Assembly: GCA_009692395.1 (NCBI GenBank)
Contig: SHZG01000147.1
Span: 1 to 6,061, forward strand
Direction of reading: 5' to 3'
Source of the DNA: Methylococcales bacterium
GTDB lineage: Bacteria > Pseudomonadota > Gammaproteobacteria > Methylococcales > Methylomonadaceae
Length of the DNA: 6,061 nucleotides
Shown piece by piece: positions 1 through 5,605 of this stretch. The notes beneath the pieces are model-generated. The model ran no database searches and was not told the origin of the DNA. It worked only from the letters and a program-made list of their open reading frames with translations. Both the position numbers and the translations under genes were made by a program. How positions within the stretch are numbered: the stretch's first letter is position 1; every line of letters begins with the position of its first letter.

Positions 1-108
1 TATACTTGCCACTCCAACACCAAAACGCACTGCCGCTTCCGCTTGTGTTAGCCCTTCTTGTTCTTTAATCGTCAATACTTTTTGGCGGAAATCGGCTGAA
101 TATGTCAT
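1..108 (-). CDS. IS630-family transposase, N-terminal 36 residues (runs off the window)
   Basis: Read on the minus strand from the ATG at 108-106, this frame gives 36 residues starting MTYSADFRQKVLTIKEQEGL and stays open to the window edge. The opening (M-x-Y-S-x-D-F-R-x-K-V-L) followed by the helix-turn-helix stretch GLTQAEAAVRFGVGVASI at residues 19-36 is typical of IS630-family transposases, whose N-terminal HTH binds the terminal inverted repeats. The DDE catalytic domain lies outside the window, so intactness cannot be judged. The ATG is the first plausible start, only about 20 bases inside the element end, and no Shine-Dalgarno sequence is visible before it. The family assignment is confident; the specific IS is not identified. 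Confidence 0.8.
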   Translation of the reverse strand, partial: MTYSADFRQKVLTIKEQEGLTQAEAAVRFGVGVASI

Positions 109-132
109 CTAATTTAAAATAATCAAATTATA
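1..132 (-). mobile_element. End of an IS630-family insertion sequence inside uvrC
   Basis: The transposase start at 108 is followed outward by about 20 very AT-rich bases (109-130), then by sequence that reads as UvrC. IS630 elements insert at and duplicate a TA dinucleotide. TA occurs at both 129-130 and 131-132, and the 131-132 copy restores a plausible UvrC reading (T-A-L-A-I-F-D, compare ASCVVFD in E. coli). The boundary is therefore known only to within 2 bases. The other end and its inverted repeat lie outside the window, so the repeat sequence cannot be confirmed. Confidence 0.65.
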
Positions 133-738
133 CTGCTTTGGCTATATTTGACAGAGAAGGCGCGGTTAAATCGGCTTATCGGCGATTTAATATCACGGGT
201 ATTACAGGTGGTGATGATTATGCAGCGATTCATCAAGCGGTTTTTAGACGCTTTAAACTCCTGCAACAAGGGGAACATCAAGCCCCCCGATATAGTGTTT
301 ATCAACGGTGGCAAAGGTCAAGTGCATGAAGCGCAAAAGGCATTAGCAGAATTAGCGATAAACAATGTTATGATAGTGGGTGTTGCTAAAGGAGAGCAAC
401 GAAAGGCTGGCATGGAAAAACTGATTGTTCTGAATCAGAATCAGCCAATAGTAGCAGTGGGGTCTAGCGGTTTGTTGTTAGTTCAACAAATTCGTGACGA
501 AGCACATCGCTTTGCCATCACAGGACATAGGCAGAGTCGAGCCAAAGCAAGCAAAAAATCGGTTTTGGAATCAATTTCAGGGCTGGGAGCTAAGCGGCGG
601 CAGCTATTATTAAAACAGTTTGGGGGGTTGCAAGGTGTAGCACGCGCTAGTGTTGATGGGCTTTGTAGCATAGATGGCATTAGCCGAACGTTGGCACAAC
701 GAATTTACGATACCTTTCATCATTCAGATGATCATTGA
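131..738 (+). pseudogene. uvrC: uvrC 3' remnant: excinuclease ABC subunit C, IS-truncated and frameshifted
   Basis: UvrC makes both incisions in nucleotide excision repair. What remains is the second half of its RNase H-like nuclease domain and the C-terminal double helix-hairpin-helix DNA-binding region. Bases 132 to about 287 read in one frame (FDREGAVKSAYRRFNITGI, then GGDDYAA). From about 283 to the TGA at 736-738 the reading continues in the next frame (PDIVFINGGKGQ, GVAKGEQRKAG, IRDEAHRFAITGHR, then HhH ISGLGAKRRQLLLKQFGGLQG). The frames join at a C6 run, 283-288; five C would restore QAPDIVF. Against E. coli, the Asp438 (216-218) and His538 (505-507) equivalents remain. The Asp466 equivalent is Asn (304-306), and Asp399 would lie beyond the IS junction. 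The N-terminal GIY-YIG nuclease and UvrB-binding parts are absent here. It overlaps pgsA by 11 bases, the usual gammaproteobacterial order. Confidence 0.92.
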
Positions 739-1291
739 ATTTAACTTACCTACTAATCTGACTCTGTTGAGAATTGCGTTAATTCCTCTATTAACGGTGG
801 TTTTCTATTTGCCTTGGCAATATACCAACGTGGCGTGTATGCTGATTTTTTTAGCCGCAGGTATTACCGACTGGTTAGACGGTTATCTGGCGCGAAAAAT
901 GCAGTTAGAAACGCCTTTTGGGGCTTTTTTAGATCCCGTTGCCGATAAATTGATGGTGGCTATTGTGTTGGTATTGTTGGTTCAACAACAAGCAACCGCT
1001 TATTTAGCGATTCCTGCCGCGATTATTATTGGTCGAGAAATCACTATTGCATCGTTACGCGAATGGATGGCAGAAATTGGTCAACGCGCAACGGTTAAAG
1101 TGTCTGACATCGGCAAATGGAAAACAACAGCACAAATGCTGGCAATAGGGTTTTTATTGTATCGTGAAGATTTACTGGGCTTACCGATTAACTCAATCGG
1201 CTATGTCTTATTGTATATTGCTGCCGCATTAACGTTATGGTCTATGATTAGTTACCTACGCGCAGCTTTAACGGCTATTGCTGAAAAATAA
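728..1291 (+). CDS. pgsA: CDP-diacylglycerol--glycerol-3-phosphate 3-phosphatidyltransferase (PgsA)
   Basis: PgsA is an inner-membrane enzyme that makes phosphatidylglycerophosphate from CDP-diacylglycerol and glycerol-3-phosphate, the committed step to phosphatidylglycerol and cardiolipin. The 187-residue product matches the usual length (E. coli about 182). The CDP-alcohol phosphotransferase motif is perfect: D48-x2-D51-G52-x2-A55-R56-x8-G65-x3-D69-x3-D73, which supplies the metal-binding aspartates. Other family-like stretches are REITIASLREWMAE and KWKTTAQM. Hydrophobic segments lie near residues 11-29, 34-47, 78-100, 137-144 and 160-176. I chose the ATG at 728 because MIIEFNLPTNLTLLRI matches the family N-terminus; an in-frame ATG at 674 would add 18 atypical residues. 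No Shine-Dalgarno sequence is visible. The start lies inside the end of the uvrC frame, suggesting translational coupling to a gene now broken upstream. Confidence 0.95.
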   Translation: MIIEFNLPTNLTLLRIALIPLLTVVFYLPWQYTNVACMLIFLAAGITDWLDGYLARKMQLETPFGAFLDPVADKLMVAIVLVLLVQQQATAYLAIPAAIIIGREITIASLREWMAEIGQRATVKVSDIGKWKTTAQMLAIGFLLYREDLLGLPINSIGYVLLYIAAALTLWSMISYLRAALTAIAEK

Positions 1292-1306
1292 CAACATTAT
1301 GAACTC

Positions 1307-1330
1307 AAGGTTTTACTAACCTTCTGTATT
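1307..1330 (+). terminator. Weak stem-loop after pgsA, possible terminator
   Basis: AAGGTT (1307-1312) pairs with AACCTT (1318-1323) across a 5-base loop, followed by a T-rich but interrupted tract (CTGTATTTTA). The stem is short and AU-rich, so it would be an inefficient terminator at best. It lies 16 bases after the pgsA stop, where a transcript end is expected. Confidence 0.25.
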
Positions 1331-1341
1331 TTACTCACATT

Positions 1342-1357
1342 AAGCGATATAGCGCAT
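1342..1357. promoter_or_regulatory. Candidate TetR operator upstream of the repressor gene
   Basis: AAGCGATATAGCGCAT contains an imperfect palindrome, GCGaTATAgCGC, at 1344-1355 with 10 of 12 positions symmetric. It lies 22 bases before the TetR start, where an autorepressor would act. Aligned on its centre, it matches 11 of 16 positions with the near-palindrome at 2486-2501 upstream of the ABC transporter (shared pattern AnGCnnTATAnnGCAT). The comparison was made after seeing both sites, so it is suggestive only. Confidence 0.3.
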
Positions 1358-1379
1358 TGACACGCTGTGAAATAAGCAC

Positions 1380-1976
1380 ATGGATCAAGAAAAAGACACT
1401 CATACCAAAACTGAAATACACGATGAAATTTTATTAGCCGCGTTAAAATTATTTGCTGAAAAAGGTTATTTCAATACCTCATTAACTGATATTGCAGAAG
1501 CCGCAGGTATTAAAACAGCAGGGGCGATTTATCATCATTTTAAACATAAACAAATGATTGCGACGGCTCTGTATGCCAATATCTTAGATAGTTTAAATAT
1601 ATCTATTGATGAAATACGCCGTAAAAATCAAAAGCCTTTTGAGCAATTACACGGTATTGTTGATTTATTCTTCAAACTAACTGACGATGCCCCTGAGGTT
1701 ATGCAGTTTTTGCTGATATTAAAAATCAATGAGTTTTTACCTGAAGCGAAGCCATTACTAGACACAGCTGCCTTCGTAAAAATCATCAAAATTATTCGTA
1801 CGGGTATTAGCGAAGGCGATATACGCAATATTGACCCATTACTCGCCAATGCGTATTTTTTTGGTATTATTCATAATACTCTGCGTATGGTACTGACAGG
1901 TGCGCTGGATAAAAAAGCGGAAGCCTATCAATCACAAACATGGCTCATTGCATGGAATGCAATTGTTAAAAAATAA
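1380..1976 (+). CDS. TetR/AcrR-family transcriptional regulator
   Basis: This 198-residue protein has the size and layout of a TetR-family repressor. The N-terminal DNA-binding region shows the usual opening helix (EILLAALKLFAEKGYFNTS, residues 16-34), then the helix-turn-helix at about 35-54 (L35-T-D-I-A-E-A-A-G-I44, with recognition helix ending A-I50-Y51-H52-H53-F54). Residues 60-198 are an all-helical ligand-binding and dimerisation domain of divergent sequence, so the inducer cannot be read. An in-frame TGA at 1368-1370 fixes 1380 as the only plausible ATG. No Shine-Dalgarno sequence is seen. The likely targets are its own promoter and neighbouring genes; similar palindromes precede this gene and the ABC transporter. 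Family is confident; targets are inference. Confidence 0.9.
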   Translation: MDQEKDTHTKTEIHDEILLAALKLFAEKGYFNTSLTDIAEAAGIKTAGAIYHHFKHKQMIATALYANILDSLNISIDEIRRKNQKPFEQLHGIVDLFFKLTDDAPEVMQFLLILKINEFLPEAKPLLDTAAFVKIIKIIRTGISEGDIRNIDPLLANAYFFGIIHNTLRMVLTGALDKKAEAYQSQTWLIAWNAIVKK

Positions 1977-1998
1977 TAACCCTCTTATCCTCGAAGAC

Positions 1999-2019
1999 AG
2001 ACGTTGCCCTGCAACGTCT
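1999..2019. repeat. Perfect 9-bp hairpin immediately upstream of ycgN
   Basis: AGACGTTGC (1999-2007) and GCAACGTCT (2011-2019) are perfect inverted repeats around a CCT loop. The hairpin ends 5 bases before the ycgN ATG, where a ribosome binding site should be, and no T-run follows, so it is not a standard terminator. The GACGTTGC...GCAACGTC core resembles small dispersed palindromes I recall from intergenic regions of cyanobacteria and some other bacteria. Whether it is a repeat in this genome cannot be told from one copy. Confidence 0.6.
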
Positions 2020-2024
2020 CACCA

Positions 2025-2465
2025 ATGAATTTCTGGGAAACCAAAACCCTGCCTGAAATGACGACCCAAGAATGGGAGTCACTGTGTGATGGCTGCGCCA
2101 AATGTTGCCTGCACAAATTAGAAGACGAAGACACGGGTAATATTTACTTTACCAGCATCGCTTGTCGTCTCATCGACTTGACTAGCTGTCGTTGTACGCG
2201 TTATGCCGAACGTACTCAAATTATTCCTGATTGTTTAGATTTAAGGCAACTTGACACTGCCCAATATTATTGGCTGCCTGCGACTTGCGCTTACCGATTA
2301 GTTCATGAAGGCAAAGAGTTACCCGTGTGGCATCCTTTGGTGTCAAAAAGCACAACAAGCGTTGAAGTATCAGGAATTTCAATTCGCAGTTATGCGCGTA
2401 AGGCATTAGAAAGCGATAATGTAGATGATTTTGAAGATTTTATTATTGAGTGGCTAGAGGAATAA
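2025..2465 (+). CDS. ycgN: YcgN-family cysteine-cluster protein (UPF0260, CxxCxxCC domain)
   Basis: The 146-residue product matches E. coli YcgN along its length: FWETKTLPEM near the start, then EWESLCDGCAKCCLHKLEDE, YFTSIACR, WLPATCAYRL, LPVWHPL. The family belongs to the CxxCxxCC domain group, presumed to bind iron-sulfur or zinc; its cellular role is not established. Nine cysteines are present: C21, C24, C27 and C28 in the CxxCxxCC motif, then C47, C55, C57, C70 and C88. The protein is soluble with no signal peptide and has an acidic C-terminus. I chose the ATG at 2025 over the in-frame TTG at 2004 because MNFWETK aligns with the family start and the TTG lies inside the hairpin stem. No Shine-Dalgarno sequence is visible because the hairpin occupies that space. 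Confidence 0.93.
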   Translation: MNFWETKTLPEMTTQEWESLCDGCAKCCLHKLEDEDTGNIYFTSIACRLIDLTSCRCTRYAERTQIIPDCLDLRQLDTAQYYWLPATCAYRLVHEGKELPVWHPLVSKSTTSVEVSGISIRSYARKALESDNVDDFEDFIIEWLEE

Positions 2466-2485
2466 ACTTCACTCATTGTATTTTT

Positions 2486-2501
2486 ATGCTTTATAAGGCA
2501 T
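2486..2501. promoter_or_regulatory. 16-bp near-palindrome upstream of the ABC transporter, candidate operator
   Basis: ATGCTTTATAAGGCAT is symmetric at 14 of 16 positions, and the two exceptions would be a G-U pair in RNA. It lies 57 bases before the transporter start in the 93-base gap after ycgN, a promoter position. The TTTATA/TATAAG inside it could be a -10 element, in which case a bound repressor would block it. The neighbouring TetR-family gene is the natural candidate regulator, by inference from proximity and similarity to the site at 1342-1357. Confidence 0.3.
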
Positions 2502-2558
2502 TATCGCTCCTTCATTCTACTACCCTGTCCATTTTGTTTTCAGCAAGGAGTATCGCTT

Positions 2559-4253
2559 ATGAAAAAAAGCAATTTTTTTGTGCAATTCATTCGCTTAGCT
2601 GGCGGTTTTTGGTGTTTTGAAAATAAGGAAACGGTACGCAGATTATCTCTCATGCTGCTCATACTCACCATTGCACAAATCGCCGTCGCCGTTGTTATCA
2701 CCCAATGGAGTGCTGATCTATTTAACGCCTTAGATCAGCACTCTATGTCGAAGTTTTTTACCCAAGTCAGCCTTATCGTTCTCATTTTTGCCGCTAATAT
2801 CATCGTTACCGTTAGTCATATCAAAGTAAAACGTGACCTACAAATAGGCTGGCGCGCATGGCTGACAAATCACTTAATTGATCGCTGGATGTACCAAGGG
2901 CGGCATTATTTGGTAACACATACCGAAAAAGGTGAACACGATAATCCAGATGGACGTATTGCCGAAGATATTCGGATTGCGACAGAATCCGCTATCGATA
3001 TGTGTCATTCTTTGCTGTACAGCGTGTTATTACTATTTAGTTTCAGTCAAATTTTATGGTCACTTTCGGGTGTGGTCATACTGGATTTAGCCGTAGTAAA
3101 AATACCCATTCATGGGCATTTGGTTTGGCTAGCATTGCTTTATGCCAGTGCCGCTTCCTTATTAGGTTGGTGGATGGGGCAACCGCTGACTAAAGCGACC
3201 GATGCTAAACAAACTGCCGAAGCTAATTTTCGTTTCTCCTTAATCACCGCGCAAGAAAACTCCTTATCCATTGCCATGATTCACGGCGAAAACAATGAAC
3301 GCCAACGCTTTCGCGCTCTGTTTTCTGACATAACGGGGGCTTGGCAACAGCAAACCAAGGCGTGGGAGCGTATTTTATTCTTCTCTTCTGGTTACTCTGT
3401 ATTGTCGATGGCATTCCCCATTTTAGTCTCCGCACCACGATATATTTTAGGTACTCTTAGCCTCGGTGCATTAATGCAATCCGCACAATCCTTTCAACAA
3501 ATGGCTTCCGCGTTATCATGGCCCGTTGATAATATGACAAAAGTCTTTGAGTGGCGAGCCTCAGTAGAGCGCGTATTAGGTTTAATCGAAGCCTTGGATT
3601 ACCTAGAAGAAGAAATAGACCGCCCTGATCCTAGCCGCATTCGCTTAGAAAAAACCGACCGCTCAGTGTTGAGCTTTGATAAACTCTGTATTGCAAAATT
3701 AAATGGCGAAGAAATTATTTCCTGTATTCAAGATAAAATTAAAGCGGGGGAACACGTTCTCATCACTGGCAACTTCTTTACGGGTTCTAAACTATTTAAA
3801 GCTATTACAGGCTTATGGCCATGGGGTCATGGGCAGATTGGCTTACCCCCCGACAATGAAACAATGTTTTTTATGCCGCCGCGCCCTTATTTACCCACAG
3901 GGACATTACGCGCAGCTATTTGTTATCCTGCAACGAATGGTACATTTAGCGCGGAACTAGAAGCGACACTCACACTAGTCGGCTTAGACGAATTATTAAC
4001 ACAACTCAATCAAGTCGATACGTGGAGTACAGTGTTATCACGCGAAATGCAGCAACGCATAGGTTTAGTTCGCCTGCTACTGTATAAACCGCAATGGATA
4101 TTTATACAAGAAGCCTTTGACTCACTCGATAGTGAAAGTGAAGTCGCCGCGTTTCGTTTAATTTGCCAACAACTACCCGATGCTACCATGCTGACTGTCA
4201 CTAATATGCTAAACGTAGCAGCCTTCCATCCCCACCAATTACCGTTGACTTAA
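2559..4253 (+). CDS. YddA/BclA-like ABC transporter (permease-ATPase fusion) with a degenerate ATPase domain
   Basis: This 564-residue protein has the length and order of the YddA/BclA-type family (ABC_membrane_2 then NBD), linked to peptide or cobalamin-type transport and related to SbmA/BacA. Membrane segments lie near residues 29-49, 68-86, 149-170, 187-204 and 273-291. Family landmarks include LFNALD (54-59), NPDGRIAEDIR (129-139), SAPRYILG (291-298) and FEWRASVERV (330-339). The NBD (about 370-564) keeps its scaffold (GLWPWGHGQI, PRPYLPTGTLR, RLLLYKPQW) but every nucleotide-handling motif is altered. Walker A is G404-NFFT-G409-S410-K411 instead of GxxxxGK[S/T]; the Q-loop Gln is P441; the signature reads LSREMQQR (493-500) for LSxGEQQR; Walker B Asp is Q517, with E518 kept; the switch His is N549. 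An AAGGAG at 2545-2550, 8 bases before the ATG, supports the start. Substrate is unknown. It is probably co-transcribed with the GH5 gene. Confidence 0.92.
   Translation: MKKSNFFVQFIRLAGGFWCFENKETVRRLSLMLLILTIAQIAVAVVITQWSADLFNALDQHSMSKFFTQVSLIVLIFAANIIVTVSHIKVKRDLQIGWRAWLTNHLIDRWMYQGRHYLVTHTEKGEHDNPDGRIAEDIRIATESAIDMCHSLLYSVLLLFSFSQILWSLSGVVILDLAVVKIPIHGHLVWLALLYASAASLLGWWMGQPLTKATDAKQTAEANFRFSLITAQENSLSIAMIHGENNERQRFRALFSDITGAWQQQTKAWERILFFSSGYSVLSMAFPILVSAPRYILGTLSLGALMQSAQSFQQMASALSWPVDNMTKVFEWRASVERVLGLIEALDYLEEEIDRPDPSRIRLEKTDRSVLSFDKLCIAKLNGEEIISCIQDKIKAGEHVLITGNFFTGSKLFKAITGLWPWGHGQIGLPPDNETMFFMPPRPYLPTGTLRAAICYPATNGTFSAELEATLTLVGLDELLTQLNQVDTWSTVLSREMQQRIGLVRLLLYKPQWIFIQEAFDSLDSESEVAAFRLICQQLPDATMLTVTNMLNVAAFHPHQLPLT
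2708..2743. repeat. Perfect 13-bp inverted repeat inside the ABC transporter gene
   Basis: GAGTGCTGATCTA (2708-2720) and TAGATCAGCACTC (2731-2743) are exact reverse complements separated by 10 bases. In RNA the stem could extend by a G-U and two A-U pairs to about 16 bp (2705-2746). It encodes residues 50-62 around the conserved LFNALD, about 150 bases into the message. No T-run follows, so it is not a classical terminator; each arm holds a GATC site. Confidence 0.85.
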
Positions 4254-4262
4254 TCTATCATT

Positions 4263-4268
4263 GAGGAG
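4263..4268 (+). promoter_or_regulatory. Ribosome binding site fixing the GH5 start
   Basis: GAGGAG lies 7 bases before the ATG at 4276. This selects that ATG over the in-frame TTG at 4261, which is upstream of the site and would add five unmatched residues. Confidence 0.8.
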
Positions 4269-4275
4269 TAACAAT

Positions 4276-5403
4276 ATGACACACGCATTTACCAATAAAT
4301 TCGGCAAAAAACTACGCGGCGTTAATCTTGGCGGCTGGTTGGTACTGGAAAAATGGATAACGCCCAGTTTGTTTGAAGGGCTAGAAGCCACCGATGAAAC
4401 CACCTACTGTGCTGAACTGGGCGAACGTGCTGATACCCTATTAAAACCACATTGGAACAGCTACATTACTCGTGAAGATTTTGCTTGGTTAGCTAAAACA
4501 GGCATTAATGCCGTGCGCCTGCCTGTGGGGCATTGGTTATTCGGTGCTGATTATCCTTATCACCGCAGTTACGGCGAAGCACGCCACCCTTTTGTAGTCG
4601 GTGGACTCGACATCGTTGATAAGGTATTTGATTGGGCAGAAGAGTTTGGATTACACGTTATCCTCGATTTACACGCCGCACCTGGTTGTCAAAATGGTTT
4701 TGACAATGGCGGTATCAAAGATGTGTGCGAATGGCACACCGACCCTGCTTATCTTGAACATGCGCTTAGCGTGTTAGAACGCCTAGCCGAACGTTATCAC
4801 AACCGCCCTGCCCTGCACGGTATTGAAACCCTTAACGAACCGCGTTGGGATGTTGATACTGACTTATTAAAAAAATACCACACCGATGCTTATCACCGCA
4901 TTCGTCAATATTGCCGTCCTGAAGATGTTGCTGTGGTCTTTCATGATGGTTTTCGCACACACCGTGAATATATCGGTTTTTTAAAAGAACCTGAATTTAA
5001 AAATATCGTATTCGATATTCACCGTTACCAATGTTTCAGCCGTGAAGAAATGGATATGGATATTTATCATCATATTCACCGCGCCGCTATTACTTGGAAA
5101 GAAGAAGCCGATGATATTATTAATGATTTAGGACTGCCAGTTTACTGCGGCGAATGGAGTTTAGGATTAGATTTAAAAGTCGTATCATTATGGGCAGAAG
5201 GGCCATTTAATCACGCCTTAGAAAACATGGATGACTTTCAATTAAACCTCGCTTACCGTGGTTATGCCGCTGCACAATTACTAACCTTTGAAAAGTATTT
5301 AGGCTGGTTTTTCTGGAATTATAAAACCGAAACCACTCCCGCATGGTGTTTTAGAGACTGCGTAGAACGCGGCTGGATACCTAGTAACGCGATAAATGAG
5401 TAA
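4276..5403 (+). CDS. Glycoside hydrolase family 5 enzyme, exo-beta-1,3-glucanase-like (GH5_9 type)
   Basis: This 375-residue protein is a single (beta/alpha)8 GH5 domain with no linker or carbohydrate-binding module. It resembles fungal exo-beta-1,3-glucanases (Exg1 type): LRGVNLGGWLVLEKWITPSL at residues 13-32, AVRLPVG (R81), DLHAAPG (H133), the acid/base Glu in LNEP (N187-E188), DIHRYQCF (H249, Y251) and the nucleophile in YCGEWS (E293), then the aromatic WFFWNYK (342-350, excluding G343). All catalytic and usual active-site residues are present, and the spacing of the two glutamates is normal for the family. The expected reaction is release of glucose from beta-1,3-glucans or related beta-glucosides with retention of configuration. 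The true substrate is not proven. There is no signal peptide or anchor, so it should act in the cytoplasm, unlike the secreted fungal enzymes. It starts 22 bases after the transporter stop, probably in one operon. Confidence 0.9.
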   Translation: MTHAFTNKFGKKLRGVNLGGWLVLEKWITPSLFEGLEATDETTYCAELGERADTLLKPHWNSYITREDFAWLAKTGINAVRLPVGHWLFGADYPYHRSYGEARHPFVVGGLDIVDKVFDWAEEFGLHVILDLHAAPGCQNGFDNGGIKDVCEWHTDPAYLEHALSVLERLAERYHNRPALHGIETLNEPRWDVDTDLLKKYHTDAYHRIRQYCRPEDVAVVFHDGFRTHREYIGFLKEPEFKNIVFDIHRYQCFSREEMDMDIYHHIHRAAITWKEEADDIINDLGLPVYCGEWSLGLDLKVVSLWAEGPFNHALENMDDFQLNLAYRGYAAAQLLTFEKYLGWFFWNYKTETTPAWCFRDCVERGWIPSNAINE

Positions 5404-5428
5404 GAAGTAGTTTAAAACTTCTTTATAA
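5402..5428 (+). terminator. Possible terminator after the transporter-GH5 pair
   Basis: AAGAAGT (5402-5408) pairs with ACTTCTT (5417-5423) around an 8-base loop, followed by TATAAAA rather than a clean T-run. The left arm overlaps the GH5 stop codon. The position fits the end of an operon, but the stem is AU-rich and the tail weak. Confidence 0.35.
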
Positions 5429-5605
5429 AAACAGCCGTTAAGTTATATAGGCATTATTAACGATTATCACTATAAAGATATTGCCCTACCACATGGAAAA
5501 CTATACAACTAACAGCTAGTAAAAAAATAGATAGTATTATGCAAAATAAATCATTAAAATAAAACATTAGTATTTATTTCTAATTTCAATAAGTGAGTAG
5601 TAACA
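5424..5605 (+). other. AT-rich leader upstream of the H-NS-family gene
   Basis: The roughly 180 bases before the H-NS gene hold no convincing ORF or RNA gene. They are strongly AT-rich, with A-tracts at 5521-5527, 5543-5546, 5556-5559 and 5561-5564, the sort of flexible or curved DNA that H-NS proteins bind. That fits autoregulation, by inference. A loose promoter candidate is TTGCCC (5481-5486) with TATACA (5502-5507); the 15-base spacer is short. A weak AGTGAG (5592-5597) may serve as ribosome binding site. Confidence 0.35.

Noticed and set aside
129..134. TATACT at the IS/uvrC junction as a hybrid -10 element for pgsA
   Set aside because: No -35-like hexamer about 17 bases upstream in the IS end; too weak to call.
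148..153. Perfect TTGACA as an outward promoter from the IS junction
   Set aside because: No acceptable -10 at 16-18 bases downstream; the bases encode the conserved FD of UvrC.
148..282. N-terminal part of the 196-residue ORF starting at 148
   Set aside because: In this stretch the true UvrC sequence is in the other frame; only about 283 onward of this frame is UvrC.
138..329. Separate 63-residue ORF at the left
   Set aside because: It is the upstream frame of the uvrC remnant, ending early because of the C6 shift; it is not an independent gene.
674..727. Upstream ATG for pgsA
   Set aside because: It would add 18 residues unlike the PgsA N-terminus and overlap uvrC by 65 bases; MIIEFNLPTNLT at 728 matches the family.
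1357..1362. TTGACA upstream of tetR as a -35 element
   Set aside because: A -10 at normal spacing would fall on the start codon, and no match is there.
1292..1379. tRNA gene after pgsA, as in some gammaproteobacteria
   Set aside because: No cloverleaf or TTCRA-type T-loop is visible in this gap; no tRNA, rRNA or CRISPR repeats were seen anywhere in the window.
3244..3438. Minus-strand ORF opposite the transporter, and similar short ORFs on both strands (123-314, 483-680, 1628-1849, 2221-2406, 3703-3960, 4010-4201, 5554-5739)
   Set aside because: All overlap strong genes or the H-NS start in other frames and show no recognisable protein features.
5493..5519. Eight-codon ORF in the H-NS leader
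   Set aside because: Too short, without a ribosome site or regulatory codon pattern.
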